Part shown: positions 9,661-18,417 of the stretch, one piece after another
Numbering within the stretch: the first letter of the stretch is position 1
How the letters are laid out: each line of letters begins with the position of its first letter
Source: Thermoplasmata archaeon
GTDB taxonomy: Archaea; Thermoplasmatota; Thermoplasmata; Lutacidiplasmatales; UBA184
Direction of reading: 5' to 3'
DNA: 64,000 nucleotides
Assembly: GCA_022749815.1 (NCBI GenBank)
Contig: JAKIWV010000002.1
Coordinates: forward strand, 568,478-632,477
Notes under the pieces: model-generated
What the model was told of the DNA's origin: nothing
Database searches by the model: none
The model's input: only the letters and a program-made list of their open reading frames with translations
Position numbers and translations under genes: made by a program

Positions 9661-9806
9661 CGACGGACGACGCCAGTGGAACGACCCACCCAGATGAGGT
9701 TAAGGTTCGCGGCCAGTCGGAATCCCGGGGGAGTGGAGTACTTGGCGAGCGCGCAGCTGCGGGTCCGCCGGAAACCGATCTCTCCGGCGAAGGTCAGGTC
9801 CACCGC

Positions 9807-10625
9807 ATGACGGAGGCCGATGTCGTCAAGGGGACTACGGGGGGACCGGTGACCCAGGCGGATCTCGAACGAGATCTTCGGCGGCTAGGGGTCGCCGAAG
9901 GACTGACCGTGCTGGTCCACACGTCGCTGAGCCGCCTCGGCTGGATTGTGGGCGGCGGCCAGGCCGTCCTGCTCGCTCTCGAGGCGGCCGTGGGGTCGGA
10001 CGGTACGCTGATGATGCCGGCGTTCGTCGAGGGCGTCCCGGAACCTTCCCGGTGGCGCGATCCCCCCGTGCCAGAATCCTGGTGGACGACGATCCGGGAG
10101 GAGATGCCCCCCTGGGATCCCGCTGTGTCCCCGACGCGACAGGTCGGTGTGGTAGCCGATATACTCCGCCACCAACCGGGCACGCTGCAGAGTTTCCACC
10201 CAAACAAGTCCTTCGTGGCGCGGGGGCCCAATGCCCACACGCTTCTCGATGGCCACTCGCTCGACGACGGATTCGGCGAAGGGTCCCCCCTCGCCCGGCT
10301 CTGCGAGATCGACGGGTGGGTGCTGCTGCTCGGAGTGGGTCACGGGAACAACACCTCCCTCCATCTCGCAGAGTACCGGGCGAACTGGCCGGGTCGGCGC
10401 ACGCCCGTACTGCTCTCCGGACGACTGGTTCGGGCGGGTCGCGTTGAATCCGTCAAGTTTGTGGACGTCGACGGGACCAGTGACGACTTCGACCGGTTGG
10501 GGGCGGAGTACGAGCGCCAGGGCGGGGCAGTGGCAGTCGGCGCCGTGGGTCGAGGGACGGGGCGGTGGCTGCGGATGCGACCGATGGTGGACTTCGCCGT
10601 CGATTGGATCGAGGCGAACCGGTAG
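9807..10625 (+). CDS. AAC(3)-family N-acetyltransferase
   Basis: This 272-residue protein belongs to the aminoglycoside 3-N-acetyltransferase/YokD fold, which transfers acetyl from acetyl-CoA to an amine. Family landmarks are VLVHTSLSRLGWIVGG near the N-terminus, GTLMMPAF, SFHPNKSFVARG and the LLLGVGHGNNTSLHLAE segment. The length fits the family. Start ATG 9807 was chosen because it gives the usual N-terminus (QADLERDLRRLGV) and avoids reading through the sat pseudogene. It ends 25 bp from the convergent AlkA-like gene. In an environmental archaeon the natural substrate is unknown, and antibiotic resistance should not be assumed. Confidence 0.82.
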   Translation: MTEADVVKGTTGGPVTQADLERDLRRLGVAEGLTVLVHTSLSRLGWIVGGGQAVLLALEAAVGSDGTLMMPAFVEGVPEPSRWRDPPVPESWWTTIREEMPPWDPAVSPTRQVGVVADILRHQPGTLQSFHPNKSFVARGPNAHTLLDGHSLDDGFGEGSPLARLCEIDGWVLLLGVGHGNNTSLHLAEYRANWPGRRTPVLLSGRLVRAGRVESVKFVDVDGTSDDFDRLGAEYERQGGAVAVGAVGRGTGRWLRMRPMVDFAVDWIEANR

Positions 10626-10650
10626 GACGGCCGGCGGCCGGCGCCGGGAC

Positions 10651-11280
10651 TCATTCGTTCGCAACTTCCAGACTGCGCCAGAGATAGTACGCGGCGTGCG
10701 ATCGGAAGGGGCTCCATTTCCGCGCGTGGCGCTCGACGGTCCGCTCGGCCGGAACGCTACGGTACCCCCACGCCTGGCCCACGGCTTTCCGGATGCCCAG
10801 ATCCCCGGACGGGCAGACGTCCGGCCGATGCAGGGAGAAGATTAGGTACATGTGCGCGGTCCACGTCCCGATACCGCGGACCGAGGTCAACGACTCAATG
10901 ACTTCGGAGTCCGATCCTCGAGGGAGGCGTCGGAGATTGAGGCGACCGTCGATGACGTGAGCGGCGAGGTCTCGCAGGTAGCTCATTTTCTGGGGAGACA
11001 CGCCCGCAGCGCGCAGAATAACCGTGGGAACCTTCTGAAACCAGTCCGGCGGCGGGAAGCCGGGGCCTCCATGGGCGGCTTGGAGCCGGTTCAGGATCGC
11101 CGCGCCGGCCTGGCCCGAGATCTGCTGGAAAAGAATCGACCGCGCGAGAGTGGGGAAACCAGCGCCTCGAGAGGGCAGTGCCGCCGGTCCGCCGTGTCGA
11201 ATGAGTTCCGCTAGTATCGGGTCCGACCGAGACAACTGCTGTGCGATGGACTGCGCGGTCGGACGAACGGCGCGAGCCAT
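10651..11280 (-). CDS. HhH-GPD DNA glycosylase (AlkA-like, 3-methyladenine glycosylase)
   Basis: This 209-residue enzyme would excise alkylated purines in base-excision repair. The helix-hairpin-helix LTSVRGIGTWTAHMY is followed by PSGDLGIRKAVG, whose Asp is the catalytic residue of the HhH-GPD family; ARSILFQQIS marks the conserved N-terminal core. It lacks the extra N-terminal domain of E. coli AlkA. ATG 11280 is used; an in-frame GTG at 11292 would add four residues. Confidence 0.88.
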   Translation of the reverse strand: MARAVRPTAQSIAQQLSRSDPILAELIRHGGPAALPSRGAGFPTLARSILFQQISGQAGAAILNRLQAAHGGPGFPPPDWFQKVPTVILRAAGVSPQKMSYLRDLAAHVIDGRLNLRRLPRGSDSEVIESLTSVRGIGTWTAHMYLIFSLHRPDVCPSGDLGIRKAVGQAWGYRSVPAERTVERHARKWSPFRSHAAYYLWRSLEVANE

Positions 11281-11375
11281 GAAACAGGCCACTCACGCCA
11301 CCGAATAACGACTCTCCCGGAGGTCGACGCGCGAGTCAGAGCCGACTGCTCCGGGGGGGGCGCGGGGTCGGGTTA

Positions 11376-12446
11376 ATGGGCGAGGTCGGATTCGCTCCCG
11401 CCGTGCGCGCGGCCGTGGTTACCGCCTGGGGAGCGCCGCTCGACATCCGCGAGATCGCCGCTCCGAGGCCCGGTCCCGGTGAGGTACTGGCACGAATCCG
11501 CGTCTCGGGCGTCTGTCACAGCGACGTACATCAGTGGAAGGGAGACTGGCCCGCCGAGCGGGCACTGATGGAGTCGTTCGGTATTCGGGTTCTTGGACAC
11601 GAGGGCGTCGGCACGGTTGAGGCGGTTGGGCCCGGAGTCAGCCGGTTCACCGTCGGAGACCGGGTCGGAGTTCCGTGGATGAACTACTGGTGCGGCGGTT
11701 GCGAGGTATGTTTGACTGGGTACTCCCAATGGTGCGCGAAGGCCCAGACCACTTCGGTGACGGTGAACGGAACGTTCGCCGAACTCGCCTCCGTCTCGGA
11801 ACGTGCGGCAGTCTCCGTTCCAGCCGGAATCCCCGACGACGAGGCCGCTCCACTCATGTGCGCGGGGGTCACTGCCTACGGCGCAGTCCGCCGGCTCGTT
11901 TCGGAGCTTCGCATCCCGCCGGGCAAGATCGTCGCGGTGGTGGGCGCCGCCGGTGGCCTCGGTCACTACGCGGTCCAGATAGCTCAGGCGCTCGGATACC
12001 GGGTCGCCGGGATCGATGTCGGGGAGAATCGGGTGCGCTTTGTCCGTGAGCTGGGAGCCGAATGGGCCTGGGACGCGGGCGAGGCCGAAGAGGCGATCGC
12101 GGCGGTTGGGGGCGCCGACGCGAGCATCGTCTTCACTCCAAAGCTCGCGGGATACGAGCTCGCGTTCAAGCTGACGCGGCTCGTGGGGGGTGTGGTCGCG
12201 GTTGGGATCCCAGACCCCGCCGAGGGCCCCCTGCCGATCACTCCGGCCGCGTTGATTAGTCGGGGCACACGGATCGTACCCGCCAATGTCGGTGTGACTC
12301 ACGAGTTCGAAGAGCTGTTCCGGCTCTACCGAGCGGGCCGCGTGAAGAGCCACCTCGCTCGTCGCGGGACGCTCACCGATCTCTCGGGGATCTTACAGGA
12401 TATGGCGGATGCCAAGTATGTCGCTCGCGCCGTCGTCTCCGTCTAG
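11376..12446 (+). CDS. Zinc-dependent alcohol dehydrogenase (MDR family)
   Basis: This 356-residue protein oxidises an alcohol or reduces an aldehyde with NAD(P). The catalytic-zinc region CHSDVHQWKGDWP and GHEGVG are intact. The structural zinc lobe has the four-cysteine pattern CGGCEVCLTGYSQWC. The Rossmann motif is GAAGGLGHYAVQIAQALG, with an acidic residue at the end of beta-2 (GIDVGE) that favours NAD. It resembles the AdhP/AdhA group. It stands alone between the AlkA gene and a convergent membrane-protein gene. Substrate unknown. Confidence 0.9.
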   Translation: MGEVGFAPAVRAAVVTAWGAPLDIREIAAPRPGPGEVLARIRVSGVCHSDVHQWKGDWPAERALMESFGIRVLGHEGVGTVEAVGPGVSRFTVGDRVGVPWMNYWCGGCEVCLTGYSQWCAKAQTTSVTVNGTFAELASVSERAAVSVPAGIPDDEAAPLMCAGVTAYGAVRRLVSELRIPPGKIVAVVGAAGGLGHYAVQIAQALGYRVAGIDVGENRVRFVRELGAEWAWDAGEAEEAIAAVGGADASIVFTPKLAGYELAFKLTRLVGGVVAVGIPDPAEGPLPITPAALISRGTRIVPANVGVTHEFEELFRLYRAGRVKSHLARRGTLTDLSGILQDMADAKYVARAVVSV

Positions 12447-12470
12447 TCCCGCCGGCCGACACAGACCTGT

Positions 12471-13601
12471 CTAACCGGTAGCGAAAGCGCCGGGAGGTAC
12501 CGGCAGGGAGCTCAACGAGCCGGAGCGCTCGTACTTCCTCCAGAGGTGACGGAAGAACCAAACGGCCGCAATGACAGCGAAGAGGGTGACCGGGAGCCGT
12601 ATCTCGGCGACGACACCCGCGAAGGCGATCGGAACGATCAGTCCGGCAGCGAGCGCGACGAGGTGGCGTTCGTTATTGACGGTCCCGAGGGTGCGGACGA
12701 TCAGGTAGCCTAACCCCCCCGAGTAAACGATGAGGGACAAGATCGTCAGTGACGGGGGTGCGTTCAGGGCCGCTAGGAACGCGTCCAACACGAGGGTCGC
12801 CGGGAAGAGGGATACTCCCAAGAGTCCGGCTTGGAAGGGGCTAACGCGTGGGGGCCCCCACCGAGTGGGTAGCAGCTGCCGCGGAGCCCGGTAGGCCGCC
12901 AAGACCAATGCCGCGATCACGGCGAAGCTCGCGAAAAAGATGGTCCACCCCATCCAGTAGTTGTAGATCGCATGCACGACGATCATCAACACCGGGATAT
13001 CGATGGCCCAGATTGCGAGGGCCCAGAGGATTCCCGACGGACCGACGATGCTCTGGCCCCGCGTTTTCGGGAGCGCGAGGCCCAGGAGGAGGATCGGGAG
13101 CGAAATGCTGAACACGATGTGGACGAGCAGGACTCCGGGAATCCAAACCCAATTAACGCCGAGCCAGTGGCCGTAGTACCCGAGACTGCCCACGGGACCG
13201 GCGTTTGAGTAGTAGAAGGTCGATAGTGCGATCCCTTCCTCCAGGATCCCGTACGCGGCGCCCAGGAGCAGCACCGAGCCCCAGCCCTTGTTCCATCGGA
13301 CCATCGCCTCCCGGATCAGCAGAACCCCCGGAAGGTACAGCCCTAGATTGGCCAACAGCTGGAGTCCGAAGAGCAATGGGTTGGCGACGAGGGCGTTCAA
13401 GGGACTCGACGAAGAGAGGTACTCCGGAATCCCCGGGCTCAACAACATCAGGCACAGCACGGGATGGCGTCCCAGGAAGGCAGTGAATGCATGCCATGCC
13501 GACTTCCGGGAGCCCAGTGCTGTGCCCGCGGAGCCTGCTTGACTCGACTGGTGGGGATAGAACCCACGGGGCGGAGGAGGAGGGAGCGGAACTGAGGCCA
13601 T
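12471..13601 (-). CDS. Polytopic membrane protein of unknown function
   Basis: The 376-residue protein has a short proline-rich cytoplasmic N-terminus and about nine or ten hydrophobic helices. A segment GILEEGIALSTF and a later VVHAIYNYW recall the EE and H motifs of CPBP-type intramembrane proteases, but the EExxxR arginine is missing, so I do not assign that family. ATG 13601 is chosen over an upstream start because translation before it lacks hydrophobic or protein-like character. It converges on the alcohol dehydrogenase with a 24-bp gap. Confidence 0.7.
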   Translation of the reverse strand: MASVPLPPPPPRGFYPHQSSQAGSAGTALGSRKSAWHAFTAFLGRHPVLCLMLLSPGIPEYLSSSSPLNALVANPLLFGLQLLANLGLYLPGVLLIREAMVRWNKGWGSVLLLGAAYGILEEGIALSTFYYSNAGPVGSLGYYGHWLGVNWVWIPGVLLVHIVFSISLPILLLGLALPKTRGQSIVGPSGILWALAIWAIDIPVLMIVVHAIYNYWMGWTIFFASFAVIAALVLAAYRAPRQLLPTRWGPPRVSPFQAGLLGVSLFPATLVLDAFLAALNAPPSLTILSLIVYSGGLGYLIVRTLGTVNNERHLVALAAGLIVPIAFAGVVAEIRLPVTLFAVIAAVWFFRHLWRKYERSGSLSSLPVPPGAFATG

Positions 13602-14521
13602 GAGTGCCGCACAATTATCTGAGTTTCCCAGTAGATGAACCCAAGCCCATCCCGTCGTAGCTTGTATCGGGGCCAGGGCCAGTAAATCGGGGCGCAAGGC
13701 TACCCTACCCTAGTTGTTGGGCGGGGCTGATGAGCTCCGGGTCGTGAAAGGAGTGTAAAATTCGTCAGACAAAGAGCGGGCAACTCTGATTGTCAACGGC
13801 ACGAATGCGTCCCCTCAGCGGCGGCCTTGATCAGCAACGTCGGCCACGGGGCGCCGAATCCGTAATGGACCACGCTACCGAATGGGAAGGGTAATACTGA
13901 CCTCGTTGCGAAGGCCGCGCTCAACGAGAGATACCGCCCTCAATCGAAGCCCCTAGGGCCATTCCAGGACTACACTGAAATCGACTGCCGAGGCGAGGAT
14001 GCCCACAGGCTCCGAGCTGAGGGGCTCTTGACGGTTCGGAAGACAAGCCGTCGGGCCCCCGGTGTAGTGGAGGCTGGCCGGCACGCCTGGGGACATTCTC
14101 GAACGACGTGAGCTGCCGACCGCCGTGCTCGATTGAACAGGTTCAACGCCGGTTCCGGCCCGGACGGCTGCGAAAGGGGAGGAGACCGGAAAAGTGGCGA
14201 CCGCGATCGGTCACTTTCTGGCGCGAAGCCCCACCCGGGTGATCCAAGCAATCGCGATGCTGCTCAAGCCCGTCGTCGAGCAGCGAACGCAAAGGGCAAC
14301 AGGGCCGTACCGATGAGGAGTCCGGCCCCTTGACTAGGCCCTCAGTTTGGCCGACATTTTCAGTCCATCCCGAGAGCGGATCCTCAGGTCGGTTATGGGC
14401 CTACACGACGTCCCGCCATCGTCCTTTTGTCCCACCGGCGATCGACGCCCGGGTGGTCGACGCCCGCGTGGAAATCCTCCCAGTCTTCGCTTCAACTGAT
14501 CGGCGGTGTCGGGGGTGGACC
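13602..14521. other. Intergenic region with coding remnants only
   Basis: About 0.9 kb without a confident gene. One plus-strand frame (13866-14111) is open and protein-like (ALNERYRPQSKPLGPF, DAHRLRAEGLLTVR) but begins just after a stop and has no early start codon, so it looks like a gene remnant. The stretch 14330-14521 is open in the frame of the downstream methyltransferase but does not resemble that family. No tRNA or repeat was recognised. Confidence 0.4.
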
Positions 14522-15121
14522 TTGGACAACAGAGTCCGCCGCTGGTGGGCCCCGGCTCGAAACGAAGTCGACCGGCTGGCAATCCATCAGGGACAGCGCG
14601 TCGCGGATCTGGGGGCGGGCATCGGATATCTGACCAGTGCGTTGCTCGACAGCGTCGGGGTTTCCGGCTTCGTGTATGCTGTCGATCCGGACCAGCGGAA
14701 CATCGAGGCCGTACTTTCCCGCTTCGGAAGCCATCCTCGGCTGCAGACTCTTCGGGCCTCCGCCGCCCACGTGCCGGAGATTCCGGACCAATCCGTCGAT
14801 CGGGTGGTCCTCTCGTTGGTACTATGCTGCATGGTCGACAAGTCCGGCGCGCTCGACGAGGCCTGGCGGATTCTCCGACCGGGCGGGCTCGTCTTGGTCA
14901 GCTACCCGGAACGCGGCTGGCGGCTGAGCCGGCGGAAGGCCTCCTTGCGGGTCTCGCCAACCCTCTGGGAACGCATTGTGTCGGAGCATCCGTGGAGAGG
15001 ATTGGCGTCGTCGCGCGAGCGCCTGATCCGTCGGCACATCCTTCAGAGACCCGATTCGGGATCGGTGGCCGACGCCAGCGGAACGACCGGCGCGGGCCCC
15101 GCTCACCCGAACCGGTACTGA
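14522..15121 (+). CDS. SAM-dependent class I methyltransferase
   Basis: This 199-residue protein has the Rossmann-type methyltransferase core: motif I VADLGAGIGYLTSALLD, an acidic end of beta-2 (YAVDPDQRN), motif II region DQSVDRVVLSLVLCC and the post-motif EAWRILRPGGLVLVSYPE. It is a UbiE/ArsM-like short methyltransferase; the substrate is unknown. TTG 14522 is preferred because the preceding 64 in-frame codons are not family-like. Its 3' end overlaps the convergent ferredoxin gene by 19 bp. Confidence 0.75.
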   Translation: MDNRVRRWWAPARNEVDRLAIHQGQRVADLGAGIGYLTSALLDSVGVSGFVYAVDPDQRNIEAVLSRFGSHPRLQTLRASAAHVPEIPDQSVDRVVLSLVLCCMVDKSGALDEAWRILRPGGLVLVSYPERGWRLSRRKASLRVSPTLWERIVSEHPWRGLASSRERLIRRHILQRPDSGSVADASGTTGAGPAHPNRY

Positions 15122-15414
15122 ACGCCTTTGGTCCCCCGTGGGAAGGCCCAGATCAGCGCTCCGTTCCCCATGGTCTCACACGCGAGCCGACAAGCGCCCA
15201 GCTCGAGACAGTTCTCGAACCGGATCCGGAGGCGGTCCGCGTCCCATTCGTAGACCTCCGCCGGGCAGACCTGGATGCAGGGCTTGAGAGCGCAGCTCCG
15301 GCACAGGTCCATCGCGTCGACTCGCAGGTGACTGTCCTTGTCCGAAGCAAAGGAATTCGCGCCCAGACGGTCCGCCAAGGTGAGCTTGGATGGAATCGAC
15401 ACGCGGCCCGCCAT
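15103..15414 (-). CDS. fixX: FixX-like ferredoxin
   Basis: This 103-residue iron-sulfur protein should shuttle electrons with a FixC-type flavoprotein. The cysteines are C38xxC41xxxxC46xxxC50P and, in the second half, C69xxxxxC75xxxC79, matching FixX ferredoxins. The FixX-specific linker VYEWDADRLRIRFENC is present. It is divergent from the FixC homologue with about 180 bp between them, rather than cotranscribed with it as in nitrogen-fixing bacteria. No EtfA or EtfB gene lies in the window. Confidence 0.85.
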   Translation of the reverse strand: MAGRVSIPSKLTLADRLGANSFASDKDSHLRVDAMDLCRSCALKPCIQVCPAEVYEWDADRLRIRFENCLELGACRLACETMGNGALIWAFPRGTKGVQYRFG

Positions 15415-15594
15415 TCAGCTCGTCCCGAGCGCGGCGGTCCCTTCGTAGTGCGGGACGGGCACCTTGCGGACCATCCGTGGTCTATCAGAATCGAAGGTTC
15501 ATTTCGTTATCCCTGGTAGGGACCGCGCGGACTTTCGCCGGAGGGGGTCGAAGCTTCAAACACCCGCGCGCCTACCGCGGCCGGGCGCGCCCTA

Positions 15595-16884
15595 ATGGAA
15601 CGATTCGACGTCGTGGTGGTTGGGGCCGGCCTCGCCGGATGCGCCGCCGCGTATACCGCCGCACGTGAGGGCCTCCAGGTTCTGCTCGCTGAACGGGGAT
15701 CCCAGCCCGGTACGAAGACCGTCTCGGGAGGACTACTCTACACCCATGTCTTGGGCCGAATGTTCCCAAAATTCTGGGAGGAGGACCCTTGTCCCGTGGA
15801 ACGAGCCATCGACCGGAACGTGCTCAGCGTGCTCACCCCGACTCGGGCCGTGTCGCTCGATTATTTCGACTCGGAATTTTCTCGCCCCCCATTCAACGCC
15901 TTCAGTGTGTTGCGGAGTCGGTTGGACCCCTGGCTCGCAGCGAAGGCGGAGGCTGCGGGCGCCGTGCCGGTGTATGGCATCAAGATCGACACCCTCGTGT
16001 CCGAGCACGGGCGGGTCGTCGGCATCCGGGCCGGCAACGACGAGATCCGGGCCGAGGTCGTGCTCCTGGCCGAGGGTTCGAACGCTATACTCTCTCGGGG
16101 AGGAACCCCCAACCCGAAGCCGGACCCCAAGGTGGTTGGCGTCGGCGTGAAACAGGTGATCGGACTTCCGCCGGGCGAGGTCGAGCGACGCTTCCAGCTC
16201 CGCGGCATCGCCGGCACTCAGTACACTACGCTCGGGTTCCCGCCCGGCGTCGAAGGCGGAGGCTTCCTCTACACGAATCGTGAGACGCTCTCTGTGGGGT
16301 TGATCCTCGGCATGGAATCGCTCGTGCGCGCCAAGACCTCGATGTTCGAGGTCCTCGAGGAGTACAAACAGCATCCACTGATCTCCCGGCTTGTCGAGGG
16401 GGGAACCCTGCTCGAGTACAGCGGTTGCTTCGTGGAAGAGGGCGGCTGGGACCGTTTGCCCTCGCTCTTCGGCGACGGGTACCTCGTCACGGGAGCGGCC
16501 GCGGGCTTCTTCCTAAACACCGGGTTCACGCTTCGCGGGATGGACTTCGCTCTCGAGTCGGGGCGACTGGCCGGGGAGGCAGCGGTCCGGGCCGTCCGGG
16601 CGAAGGATCCGACTCGCGCCGGGCTGGCCTCGTACCGGGCCGCCCTCGAGGCGAGCTTCGTGCTCAAAGAGCTGAGAACGTATCGGGGGTACCCCGAGGT
16701 GTTCCACAACCCCCGGCTGTACGGCGCATACCCCGAGATCATCACGGCGATGATGCATCATGCCTTCCTCACGGACGGGAGCGGCCGCCCGCACCTCCGC
16801 AAGCTACTCACGGAATCCCATCGGGGACGGGCGTCGATGGTCCGAATCGCGCGGGACCTGCTGAAGATCACAGGAACGCTATAG
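15595..16884 (+). CDS. fixC: FixC-like FAD-dependent oxidoreductase (ETF dehydrogenase type)
   Basis: This 429-residue flavoprotein has the FAD-binding N-terminus VVVVGAGLAGCAAAYTAAREG, a second conserved loop TVSGGLLY, the middle VLLAEGSNAILS, and the C-terminal GDGYLVTGAAAGFFLNTGFTLRGMDFA segment diagnostic of FixC/ETF-quinone oxidoreductase-like proteins. Together with FixX it probably passes electrons from an electron-transfer flavoprotein to quinone or another acceptor, for example from fatty or amino acid oxidation. The close family geranylgeranyl reductase is the main alternative; the FixX partner next door argues for FixC. Confidence 0.87.
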   Translation: MERFDVVVVGAGLAGCAAAYTAAREGLQVLLAERGSQPGTKTVSGGLLYTHVLGRMFPKFWEEDPCPVERAIDRNVLSVLTPTRAVSLDYFDSEFSRPPFNAFSVLRSRLDPWLAAKAEAAGAVPVYGIKIDTLVSEHGRVVGIRAGNDEIRAEVVLLAEGSNAILSRGGTPNPKPDPKVVGVGVKQVIGLPPGEVERRFQLRGIAGTQYTTLGFPPGVEGGGFLYTNRETLSVGLILGMESLVRAKTSMFEVLEEYKQHPLISRLVEGGTLLEYSGCFVEEGGWDRLPSLFGDGYLVTGAAAGFFLNTGFTLRGMDFALESGRLAGEAAVRAVRAKDPTRAGLASYRAALEASFVLKELRTYRGYPEVFHNPRLYGAYPEIITAMMHHAFLTDGSGRPHLRKLLTESHRGRASMVRIARDLLKITGTL

Positions 16885-17093
16885 CCGCCGCTGGGAGGAT
16901 GCACGTCAGCGGTTCCAGTACGGTTTCGTACCGGTCGTCGATGGCTTGAAAATCGCTCTGGCCGAAGGTCGGCGCGGTTGGATCCTCGTTGATTTCGACG
17001 GCCGGCGGTCGAGGGGTCCGCGTCGGGTCCGACACGGCTCGGGGGCACCGGGAGGCTAAATCGGACGGCGGGCTTCCGGGACCCGTAGCTTCC

Positions 17094-17519
17094 ATGATGC
17101 AGAACATCGCCGTGGCCGTGGATGGGTCCAAGTCGTCGGAAAAGGCACTCTCGACCGCTATCGAACTAGCAAAGGCCTTCTCGACCTCCCTGACACTGCT
17201 CAGCGTCGCACCTCTGCACGTCGTGCCGGCCGGGACGGCTACGGCCATCCCTATAATCCACGACGCCGAGGTCAAGATTCACCAAGAGCTCCTGAGTAGG
17301 CTTCACGACCAGGTCTCCCTCGCCGGAGTGACGTCGTCGACCGTACTCCTCGACGGGTTTGTGGCCGAAGAGCTGCTGCGATATCTTGAGGAGCATCCCT
17401 TCGACCTCTTGGTCATGGGGGCCCGAGGCCTCTCAGCAGGGCAGCGGTTCTTCCTCGGCAGCGTCTCCGACGCCGTCGTGCACCACGCCAAGCTACCGGT
17501 GCTGATCGTGCGCGGGTAG
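17094..17519 (+). CDS. Universal stress protein (UspA family)
   Basis: This 141-residue protein is a single Usp domain. It starts with the typical NIAVAVDGSKSSEKAL and ends with the ATP-binding pattern GARGLSAGQRFFLGSVS (Gx2Gx9GS) and LPVLIVRG. Such proteins bind ATP and accumulate under stress. There are two adjacent ATGs (17094 and 17097). It stands alone. Confidence 0.92.
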   Translation: MMQNIAVAVDGSKSSEKALSTAIELAKAFSTSLTLLSVAPLHVVPAGTATAIPIIHDAEVKIHQELLSRLHDQVSLAGVTSSTVLLDGFVAEELLRYLEEHPFDLLVMGARGLSAGQRFFLGSVSDAVVHHAKLPVLIVRG

Positions 17520-17771
17520 CTAACGCAAGCCATTCTGCCTTGTCAGCGTGCGCGGTGCCACGCGGCGTCGCGCCCGCGGTCGCGGACTGAGCCCGGCCCT
17601 CGGGGGGCGGGACCCCTTGCGCGCGGCATTGGTCGAGAGAGCCTCCATCAAGCTCCGAGTTCATCAGAAAATGGTGAAGGGCGGCCCCCCGTCGCCGACC
17701 GGCCCTTCGTGGAGCGTCCCCACCCGGTTTCCGGCGCGAGAATCCGCCAGGTGCAAGGACCCGACCGGAGG

Positions 17772-17780
17772 TTTTAATAC
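17772..17780 (+). promoter_or_regulatory. TATA-like box before a small Cys-rich frame
   Basis: TTTTAATAC in otherwise GC-rich sequence, centred about 21-24 nt before two adjacent ATGs (17797, 17800). The palindromic hexamer TGCGCA occurs twice just downstream (17788 and 17802). Confidence 0.35.
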
Positions 17781-17796
17781 GCAAGAATGCGCATTT

Positions 17797-18033
17797 ATGA
17801 TGTGCGCACCTACCGGCGCCACTTGCCAATCCATGGACCGAAGTTGGACCCAGAGCTGCGGGAATCGCAGCTGTCGTCATCCGCCGCACGACCATCTCGC
17901 CACGCCGGAACTATCGTCAGGGGTTGGTCGCCCGGTGGTTTGGTGCCGACAATGCCGTCGGCACGAGACCGCCCGGCGTCGCGTGCTCGCCTGGGGATGG
18001 CTCCGCGGGCCAGAGCCCGCCTCGGCGGGCTAG
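17797..18033 (+). CDS. Possible small Cys/His-rich protein
   Basis: The 78-residue frame starts at ATG 17797, about 21 nt after a TATA-like box. It contains CGNRSC and later VVWCRQCRRHE, a pattern that could bind zinc, followed by a tryptophan-rich tail. No family is recognised. Support is limited to the promoter-like spacing and the cysteine pairs. Another frame begins with the plausible MRIYDVRTYRRHLPIHGP at 17787, so this is only a candidate. Confidence 0.25.
   Translation: MMCAPTGATCQSMDRSWTQSCGNRSCRHPPHDHLATPELSSGVGRPVVWCRQCRRHETARRRVLAWGWLRGPEPASAG
18014..18031. terminator. Hairpin AGCCCGCC/GGCGGGCT
   Basis: Perfect 8-bp inverted repeat with a 2-nt centre at the end of the small Cys-rich frame. 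It may mark a transcript end on either strand; no T-tract is seen. Confidence 0.3.
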
Positions 18034-18417
18034 CGCTCGGCCGACCTTCCGTGTAGGTCGACGAGTGGACCAGGGCTTCGTCGTCGACGATCGTGAGCCA
18101 TTCGCCTTCGCCCTCGAGGAGGCCGGCCTCGCAGAGGATTCGGTAGGCCGTGGGGATGACGAGGGACTTCTCCGCTCGAAACTGAACCTTTGCCGCGACG
18201 ATCGAGTCGGCTCGAAGCGGTCGCGACCCTTCGTCTCGAGTCCAGTGGCTCGATCGACAACTCAGCCCTAGTGCCTGCGGTGCCCTTCGGGCGTTCGACA
18301 TCCACAGTGACGACGGGGGTCGCCCCGCGGGGGACACGGGCCCGGCCCGACGTTGCCGGCCTGATCATCGGCGCGGAGACCTCCGGCAGACGATGCTCTC
18401 TCAGCGACCGCTCCGCT

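Larger units (their letters stand above)
17520..18417. other. Region without a confident gene; possible remnants
   Basis: About 0.9 kb. A minus-strand frame around 18030-18230 is protein-like (AKVQFRAEKSLVIPTAYRIL, EGEWLTIVDDEALVHSS), but neighbouring stretches of similar character lie in other frames, so it may be a frameshifted gene that I cannot name. A small Cys-rich plus-strand frame at 17797-18033 is listed separately. A perfect hairpin lies at 18014-18031. Confidence 0.35.

Noticed and set aside
9807..10625. Aminoglycoside resistance gene
   Set aside because: The fold is clear, but many chromosomal members act on other amines and there is no mobile element or resistance context.
12471..13601. 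Assignment of the polytopic protein to CPBP intramembrane proteases
   Set aside because: The EE pair is present in GILEEGIALS but the motif arginine is missing and the later H motifs are not convincingly placed.
13727..13755. CTGATGAG ... GTGAAAGGAG resembling a hammerhead ribozyme core
   Set aside because: The bases between CTGATGA and GAAA can form only two base pairs where stem II is needed, and no matching stem I or III is seen.
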